DNA from: Pratylenchus scribneri
Lineage: Eukaryota > Nematoda > Chromadorea > Rhabditida > Pratylenchidae
Length of the DNA stretch: 64,000 bases
NCBI GenBank assembly: GCA_030063045.1
Contig: JAQSEB010000037.1
Coordinates: 744,001-808,000 of the forward strand
Direction: 5' to 3'
Shown: in pieces, positions 56,228 through 64,000 of the stretch
How positions within the stretch are numbered: the first letter of the stretch is position 1
Layout: every line of letters begins with the position of its first letter
Made by a program: the position numbers and the translations under genes
Notes under the pieces: model-generated
Databases searched by the model: none
What the model was told of the DNA's origin: nothing
What the model saw: the letters and a program-made list of their open reading frames with translations, nothing else

Positions 56228-57219
56228 ATGTCTTTCTCCCATTCGCTTGTCAACAACAAATGTATCGAAAAATATGCCGGATGGCTTTCCAGTGATCCCT
56301 GCGATTGTCCCTCCCGATTCTGGAGCACCGTGGAAATTGCTTGGCAAGAAGTGCCAATGTGGCATCCCATCAGTGAGGTGTGTGAATTAGGAGGGAGGGG
56401 AAATGAATATTTTTTAATATTATCCGATTTATCAATTTATTATTAAAATTGAAACTTTTATTATAGAATGCTACACGTTCTGTGCTGGGTTTGATGGTTA
56501 GCTGTAAGAGTAGCACAGCTGAACAGGCCAAATCACTTGATCCTGTCCATGAGACCGTGAATGTTTGTGATAAAAAATTAAAATTACCGAAAAAATTTTC
56601 ACATATCATTTTTATCCTTTTACTCTAATTCTATAATTATTAATAAAAATTCAAAAATTAAAAAAATCATATTAGAATTAAAATTGTATTTTTTTTATTA
56701 AGGTCACCTACAAATGCGTCAATTGTGCCAAACAATTTCATCGCATTTATGAACTGGTTTCCAACAACAATGGGACAAAGCGAAAGTTGAATGGACATTA
56801 TGAGAATGTCTACAAGGTGAATTCTTAACAAATTAATAAAAAAAATATATTATCTGTTAATAATTAAATTAATTACATTTTGTAAAATATAATAAATATT
56901 TATTAAAATTTAAAATATTCTAAATTGTAATGTTTATTCATTTTTTAAAGCTTCAAATGAAATGAATAATTTAATTTTAAAATTATATTTTTTTTTGAAT
57001 TTGTAGACGAAGGAACGTAGCCAAGTTCATCGCTCTTTCGGCTTTGTGGAAGAACAGTATTTCGAAATGGGCCATGCCTATGATATGTTCCACTACAATT
57101 GCAAACATTGGGCCGCCGAATTCTATGGCAAGATTGTCACTGGAAGCGGGGTGGATGGACAATTGCCAAACGAATTGGGCACTGGACAATTGAGCGCCAA
57201 CCGATTTGGAAGCGGTTAA
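56228..57219 (+). CDS. Small nematode protein with HYNCKHWAAEF motif (4 exons)
   Basis: Exons: 56228-56377, 56467-56562, 56703-56816, 57007-57219; 190 residues, in phase 0 throughout. The N-terminal part has DPCDCPSRFW and CKSSTAEQAK. The middle has TYKCVNCAKQFHRIYELVSN and GTKRK, a Cys pair (C-x2-C) shared with the divergent paralogue at 54.4-55.1 kb. The C-terminal part has MFHYNCKHWAAEFYGKIVTG. An N-C-x-H-W/F motif is used as the catalytic cysteine motif in the LRAT/NlpC-P60 thiol hydrolase superfamily, so this may be a diverged member; the evidence is only the motif, and a matching upstream histidine could not be confirmed. No signal peptide. An AATAAA signal lies at about 57314. Function unknown. 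Confidence 0.7.
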
Positions 57220-58141
57220 GAAAGGCAATGAAATTAAATATGAAATGATACCTATATTTGATTTGGATATGAGAGAATTGAATGAATTTGAAAATTTCAG
57301 AATTGTTACTCCTAAATAAATAAAGACACAACTACATTTAATCAGAATTATGTATTGCATAATTTAAAATGAATAAATTAAACTGACTTTTTTGGGGGTT
57401 TTTTATTTGAATACTAACGTTTTGGTTCTTCCTTCAAAAATATTAATCATTTGTTTCTTCTGGATAAATTAATAATATATAATGGGAAAATTTAATTGAA
57501 GAAAATTTCTTTTATACAAATTCGAATTTCTCGGCTTTTAAAAATAAAAAAAATAATAGGAATATAAAGTGGAGCCAGGGGGTGGGGCTTGGGGGTAATT
57601 TTCTTTTGAGTTTTGATTGGTGCGGGAAGGAACAAATTGAAAATTAAAATCAAATTTTAGAGTGGAATATTAATGGAAAATAACCAAAAATAGAAGACGA
57701 ATTATATATTTTATTTTATTATTAAATAAAAACAATCGAATAAAGTGTCCTATTTAATTTTCTATTCAAAAGTTTTTCCAATTTCAGTGTCACCGAATTT
57801 AGATTGAGCAAAGCTTGGCCAGTGAAATTCAATTCAATCTGTAAATTCAATTAATTTTCCCTATTTTTCCTCGTAAATATTTGCCTCCGCCTTCAGGCAT
57901 TTGTTCAGGCTGAATCGTCTCATCAGCAAATGAAAATGAACCAATGTCATCTTCTCCTCCATCATTTCACTGTCATTCACATTTCAATACAACTCCGAGG
58001 ACCACACCCAAATGGATAATAGAGGCACTTGGTTGCACAAATGATGGATCAAGCCATCTATGCTTATGAATATTATTTAAAAATGTTGACTTGGCATTTT
58101 TGGATATTTTTATGAATTTTTTATTGGCAGCTTAAATTCTC
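57220..58141. other. Intergenic, no gene seen
   Basis: AT-rich 3' flank followed by a less AT-rich patch at 57780-58030. A 34-codon minus-strand frame at 57861-57965 looks compositionally coding but has no support. Confidence 0.5.
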
Positions 58142-58408
58142 TTAGATAATGCTCAAATTCGTAGCATCAAAAAATATTCCATAAACTCTTAAAAAATAAT
58201 TGATAATTTGCAAATCTGTTCTATTTCCAAATAAGGCATTCTCATACTTTTGAGTAAGAAGTTTTTGGTTAAACTTAAATTCCTTCATCGCTTGTGTTAT
58301 TTGTAGAATATTTGGTGCTTGACATTTTTCAGAGTAACCTTGTGAATTTGGTCCAGTAAAATTCTGTCTTCCATAACACCATTGAAATTTAAAAAATGAA
58401 TTCTTCAT
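58142..58408 (-). CDS. Hypothetical open frame, 88 codons
   Basis: A single-exon frame from ATG (58408) to stop, reading QWCYGRQNFTGPNSQGYSEK then CQAPNILQITQAMKEFKFNQ. Composition is more balanced than random AT-rich frames and includes two cysteines and a Gly/Asn/Ser-rich patch, but no signal peptide or known motif. It could be a small gene, an exon of a larger one I failed to connect, or chance. Confidence 0.25.
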   Translation of the reverse strand: MKNSFFKFQWCYGRQNFTGPNSQGYSEKCQAPNILQITQAMKEFKFNQKLLTQKYENALFGNRTDLQIINYFLRVYGIFFDATNLSII

Positions 58409-59675
58409 ATCAAAAAATCATATGATTCAATCCTCAGAAAAAAATTGGCGGTTGAGCCGCAGAAATGCGAATGTGAAAGTGGTCTTCGCAACGAAGTAAA
58501 CCGGCTTTTGTGCCCTTCCTTTTCCTTTCTTCTCTATAAAATCCTGTGTGTGTTCCCATTCCCATTCCCCCCACTGTCCCAATGGTCCAATCCTCCACAG
58601 CAAAATCAATGAAAGTGTGCGCAAATTTCCACCCAAACATTTCCCTTTTCATTCATTGGATTTTGCGCAGAACCAGAAGAGTTGGGTTGGGTTGGCCCGT
58701 GTAAATATAATATAAAATAGTCTCATTCATCAGTGGAACAATCTGCTGCTGCGCAAAATTCATCAACCATTTTTTATTATCATTTTTCGATCGTATATTT
58801 TCTATATTTTATATCGTAAATCTTTTGAATAGATTCGCATGTCTTAACATTTTTGATTATTTTGTGAATGTTTTGACTTTTTAAATTTTTAAATAGCTTA
58901 AAAATGAATAAAACAAATATCATCAAATTTTTCAAGAGTAGGGTACGTGGATTGATTAAGAAAATCATTGAAATTTGACCAATTGTCTAACAAATTATGG
59001 TCCAAAGAAATAGTATCTACAATGAGATTTTTGACATAATTTTATTAGCCAAGCCATGGTCAAATTTTTGGGATTTTATATCTAAATTTGTTATCCCAAT
59101 TTGTTTGTCCTTTTCTTGAATATTTCATTAACATTATAGGACAAATTTGCTTGATATTTAATGAGACCCGTATTGTTTAAAATAGCCAAATCCCATCCAA
59201 ATAATTCATTTAATATATTCGGTAAAATAAATTAAATATTTTATGTTAAAAATGAGACCTATTTTCACTAATTTGTCTCATTTTCATTTCGCTTTCAACT
59301 AAATCGTATAATATATCACCAGGGCAAATATACTAATTTACTGATGACTGAAGACTCATGAGGCCCAAAATTGTTGAAAATAAAATATCATTACCTAATT
59401 CAATTAATATTTTTCGGTAAAAATAAATGCCAAAAATGCGACTAATTTTCACTCATTTTGTCTCCTTTCTCTTTTAACTCATGTCAAACTATGGCGGCAA
59501 GCAAAAAATTCAATTTTTCCGATGAGGCTCACTGCTCTATGCTGGGACTAAAGAATTCACGTGATATTGGCCAGGACTGCGGCTGGCTGGGTTTTTGCCT
59601 CCTTTCTCTTTTTCCATTCCGCATTCATTCCCCCGCGGCCATTTTTGCCCCAGCAGCCAATCCATCCCATGACCT
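58409..59675. other. Intergenic, no gene seen
   Basis: Overlapping frames at 58427-58652 (-) and 59458-59736 (+) have no domain. The less AT-rich patches could be transcribed, but nothing shows it. Confidence 0.45.
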
Positions 59676-60300
59676 TGGCTTGGGGTGTGATGGTTTTGTC
59701 ACAGCAGCACGAAAAAATGCGTCAAATTCACTATAAAAAATGTTATTTAAAAATAGAGTTGGAGGAAAATGTTAGCATTTTACTCGAAAATTTTGTAGTT
59801 TAATTTTTTGATTTTCTATAATTTCATTAAGATTAAAGCCATATCCAAAATCATAACTTCAATTCTTTGATATTTTAATTTAATTCCATTCAAAAAAATT
59901 ATCGCCACCCATTTTTCAAGAAACTTTTCCAGTCCAATTTTTCATTTCTAAAATTCTTAATAAATTTTTCAAAATTTTATTCCAATACATTCAGCGCTTG
60001 GGCTGTGATGGTTTTTGTCACAGCAGCACGAAAAATGCGTCAAATTCTCAATAAAAATGTTATTTAAAAATAGTGAAGGAAAATGTTAGCATTTTCGCAT
60101 TTTTCACCTCCAAAAATTTGTAGTTTAGTTTTTTAATTTTTTCTAACCTCTTTAAAGAAATATCCAAAAAATTATGAATTCATTTCTCTGATATTTTAAA
60201 TTAAAATATTTCCATAATATTTATCTCCGTTTTTTTCAAAATTTTTTCAGTTCATATTTCATTTTTAAAATTTCATTTTTTTCTAAATTTTTTTAATTTT
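59676..60300. repeat. Imperfect tandem duplication, ~318 bp unit, two copies
   Basis: GATGGTTTTGTCACAGCAGC at about 59688 recurs as GATGGTTTTTGTCACAGCAG at about 60007. Both are followed by CACGAAAAA(A)TGCGTCAAATTC, TGTTATTTAAAAATAG and GGAAAATGTTAGCATTTT. Similarity continues for about 300 bp with small indels. Confidence 0.75.
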
Positions 60301-63300
60301 TTTTTCAAAATTTAAATTTTATTTTCAATTAATTCAATTTTAAAAATTTTTTTTATATTCCTTTTGAATTTTGACCAAATTTAAATTTTAAATACATTTT
60401 TTATTCCCTGATGGAATTTAAATTCTAAATTTATATTTATTTAAATCTCTCTTCAAATATATAAAATTAATTCAAAAATTGAAAAAATTCCCTAGTTCCA
60501 TTCATTCTCCAAGCAAATTGTGTTTTGGTTTAAGCTTTTTATGTTATCCCTATTTCCAAAGACCAAATCCCCCCCCCCTTCCCAACTTCCCATCCATTTA
60601 ATCAAAATGATGGATTGGATGGGGAAGGCAAAATTTGCTGACAAAAATGGAAATTCATGTGCTAAATTTGAAACATTTTTAGAGGAAAATGCAAAGAATG
60701 TATTAAATTTTTTGGCCATATTTTTGGAAGCAAATTTAGATGCAAAATTTAATGTAAATTCCGATAATTATTAGCCTAAAAATTTCCTATCGATTCCCAA
60801 TAAATTTCTTCCATTCTTTTTCGTTGAAATGGGAAATGGCCATTGGCCTTGGCCAAATCTAAAATCTTCCTCCCTGTTAGCCTTTAAATAAATTGTATTA
60901 TCCTCGCTTCGAATCCATTTCAAATCTATCAAATCCATCACACATCAAAAGAAATATACCTTGGGCTATCTCCAATCTCCAATGTGTCCAAAATCTCCTT
61001 TGGCCACTTTCTCTTCGCCTTCTGCCCTCATTCATTTCATTAGCCTCCCTGCTGAGTGCTGGAAGGTTAATTGTAAAAATAGCCCTCAATCAAAATCCAT
61101 TCAATCTCCCGCAAAGTCCACAATCCCCATCACAGCATTAAACCCATTTCAAAAAGCACATCCACATCTGCTCCTTCCTTCTATTCTTGGGGGCTATTTC
61201 CCCTTTGAGTCTATTTTCTGCCCAAATTTCATTTGAGATTGAGAAGAATGGGGAAATTGGAATGGACTTTTGTCTCATCAATTCCTCTCAAAAACCAAAA
61301 AACTCATTATCATTTCCTCCTTTTCCATTACTCTTCTTCATCCTCCTTCGTCCCCATTCTTCATTCTTCCTCATATGAGATGTCAGTATCAGCCGTAGGC
61401 GATCATCACTCCAAAGAACTTCTTTCTTCATTTTTTACGATTTTTTTGGCCCCAACACCCTACCGTCAATCAGCAGTCATTCCACAAATTTAAGGCCAAA
61501 TTTTAGTTATTAGTCTTTACTAACCCAAAACGTACAAAAATGGTCATAAGATTGATTGGCCGGGTGAATGGAATTATGACACAATTTATTAATTATCGAG
61601 ACCGCAAAATGGTCTTTCTTATCAAAAAGTCGTCTATCTCAATTTTAGTTTGATTACAATTAAATTTTTAATAAAATTGATACCTTTTAAACCAATATCT
61701 AGGGCCAAATTTTACTCTTTATTAAACCAAAGAAGGACATAAATTTGGCGGGTACCACTACCAAATTTAATTATCATAATTTGCGGTCTTTCTTATCAAA
61801 AATCTATTCAATTTTTACCGATTATTTAACTTTTGAGAATACAATCCAATTTTTAGAAAAAATATTATTTTCAAAAATTCAATAAATAAATTAAAATTTA
61901 ATTAAATATACAAATGATTCCAAACCACCTTGGATGGACACTTCATTTGACTATTGGAAAAAATGCCGCCTTATTTATTCAATGCAAATTATTTCCTTTT
62001 GATTAGAGCAAAAAATTGTTATTCAACCTAATTCACCCTATTATTATGCTATTTTGGCCATCACTTTCCCCCTAATTATATACCAAATGAGACAAAATTA
62101 GGCTAATTTTCCAGCCTTAACATTTTTGTTACTAATTTTGTCACCGCATTTATTATTTTGTTTTACGATTACATTATTTTACGCAATACACATTCCCTTC
62201 CCAATTCCCACCTCTTCTCATTTTCATTTGGCCTATTCTTTCGGCCTCTTTCCCGACTCCTCCCTTTGATGATGAGAGTTTTTGGGCTCTATTTTCTGTG
62301 CCTTCACATTCACAGCTGACTGACAAGGCCAACCACCACTGTTTATGGCCTAGGCCTCCCGTTGGGTTAGGAAGGGAGTAAAATAATCAATACGGCCAAC
62401 GGCCAACTCCCAACACTTTCTCCCCATTCCCGCCGCTCCAATGGCTTTTACAATTCTCTTCACACAGAGACAATCTTCTCCACATTGACAAGCCTGGGAC
62501 TACAGCGCCCCAGGGGGAAATGGGACGAAGTTCCTTTTTTACGTATAGATGTAGGGATTTGCGGCCCAGGGCCAAGAATTGAAATTTTTGGTCTTTTAAA
62601 TAAGCAAGAAATCCGTTCCAAAAAAATGGCAAAAATTGCAAAATTATATATTATTTAAAATTAGCCAATAAGATAATTATTGCTTAATTAATTTTATTAA
62701 ATATTTTCTGTGGCCATAAATTAAACTCGCAGGCATAAGCGGCTAATAAGACTTTAAAAGAAGACAACATTTTTGGCTTTTAATAATTCTTTTTTAAAAT
62801 CATCCAATTAATTTAATTGGCATTTTCGCCACATTTTTCTCCATAATAATCTTCGATTTTTGCTTAAATGTTGCATCCAAAGTGCTCAAATAATCCAACC
62901 TCATTTAATCTCTTCTCTGAATTTCCCTTCAAAAATGTTCCCAATTTCCGAATATAAATTTCCATTTTTGTCAGCAAATTCCCATGTCCCATGATTTTCA
63001 TTCCATTATATTTCCCGTGAGGCTCCTCTCTTCTCTTCCATTTCCATTATATATTTCATCTCCCACTTTTTTAGTCAGCTGGTTGCATTATTAAATGCGC
63101 ATGTATTTATTAAATGGGAGAGGGAAGGAAAATCAGGCTGATGAAATAAAAAAATTTATAATTATTAAATAAGGTTTCAAAATCACCCTAAAAAATTATC
63201 TTTTAAGCTAATAAAATAATTAATTAATTAATTATTTTCAATTTTTTTATTTCCAAAAAATTTTTAGCCAAAATCTTTTTAATACGAAAAAATTTATAAA

Positions 63301-64000
63301 AAAAATTGAATTTTCTATTTCAAAAATTTTATTGAAAAAAAATATAAAATAAAAATATTAGTGAATTAAATCTCAGAAAAGTTGCCACTTTTTCCCCTCC
63401 TTTCATTAATCGCCATTCGCCAACCCAATCCCAATCCCCATCCCCATGCGTGATCCGCGTGATTTGGTGGTTTTGGTTGGTTGCTTTAGACTCTGGGCGA
63501 ATAAAATGTAATTTAATGCATAATGACGGGGCATCGACAAGAAAAATGAATCACATCCCCTCCTGATCGCCTATTCATCATCCGCATTTTTGCCTTCCCA
63601 GACATAAATAAAATAAAACTTCAACAAAGACAATTTCCGTGAGGCCATATTCGATTGTAAAAAAGGCAAAATGTTTATTAGAAGCAAAAAATGGCTGTCC
63701 ACCTGTCCATTAAATAAATGCATTTTTCCCGATTTTGTCCCACTCCATAAATTTCCCCCATTATACTGCTGATTTCCGAGGTCACCATTTTGCCTACTGC
63801 TCATTTTTCTTTCAAAATTCATTCTGCCCGTTAATTTTCCTATTCATTCTTCCTCTTTTTAAATCATTTTTGTAATAAACATTCACCAAGGTTTTTGCTA
63901 TTTTTGCCTATTTCATCTTACAATAGTGAAAAACAATTTTAAAAAGCATTCCCATTTTTTGTAAACAATCCATTTTCGAGAATTGATCAACATTTTATTA
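60301..64000. other. Intergenic, no supported gene
   Basis: AT-rich sequence alternating with less AT-rich blocks (60500-60770, 60890-61500, 62200-62640, 63380-63830). Open frames in these blocks occur on both strands over the same bases, have no signal peptides or motifs, and do not join through plausible introns. Confidence 0.5.

Noticed and set aside
57861..57965. Minus-strand 34-codon frame with coding-like composition.
   Set aside because: Too short, no motif, and no exon to join in phase was found on either side.

Overview
This window is AT-rich nuclear DNA of a nematode. The evidence is: split genes with GT-AG introns ranging from about 30-60 bp to over 1 kb; a serpentine chemoreceptor with the intracellular features of the nematode Str/Srh group; a divergent nuclear hormone receptor with a CGGCKNFF P-box; an SXP/RAL-2 type secreted protein; and a secreted protein resembling the MIG-18 family. 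Extreme AT content, minisatellites and this gene set suggest a tylenchid plant-parasitic nematode such as a root-knot nematode, but that is inference and not shown by any single marker. No rRNA, tRNA, CRISPR or bacterial-type operon was recognised.

Layout: 1-1.02 kb, two tandem-repeat arrays. 1.65-2.69 kb (-), a small LIM protein with a foldback element in its intron. 4.12-7.10 kb (-), a gene joining a SKP1-like domain to an F-box-like segment. 7.59-8.37 kb, a minisatellite. 9.67-11.91 kb (-), a nuclear hormone receptor with an apparent one-base frameshift. 11.95-12.6 kb, a 49-50 bp satellite. 15.3-22.9 kb (+), a 17-exon, 978-residue gene whose middle is a type IA topoisomerase (TOP3-beta-like) region without the catalytic tyrosine, followed by a CCCH zinc finger and a Gly/Gln/Arg-rich tail. 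24.1-27.1 kb (-), a single-pass membrane protein with three cysteine modules. 27.5-28.4 kb, a foldback element. 29.2-30.3 kb (+), a shortened copy of the topoisomerase-like gene that keeps the zinc finger and lost the core. 31.3-32.4 kb (-), SXP/RAL-2. 32.8-34.0 kb, a hAT-like element with an exact 8-bp target duplication and a transposase relic. 36.9-39.8 kb (+), chemoreceptor. 40.9-43.1 kb (+), MIG-18-like secreted protein. 44.3-45.7 kb (-), secreted protein. 48.1-54.4 kb (+), SLC22-type transporter with two large foldbacks in its introns. 54.4-55.1 kb (-) and 56.2-57.2 kb (+), two divergent paralogues of a small Cys-containing family. 57.3-64 kb, no gene I can support.

The genes do not form a pathway. 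The main themes are gene duplication with internal deletion (topoisomerase-like pair; 55/56 kb pair), domain recombination (SKP1 with F-box; topoisomerase core with CCCH), and heavy invasion of introns by short inverted-repeat elements. Several of those elements have 8-bp target duplications, and several share a GAGACGCGTCGA-like core. Exon models were built by eye from splice signals and reading-frame phase; unless stated, every junction keeps frame.
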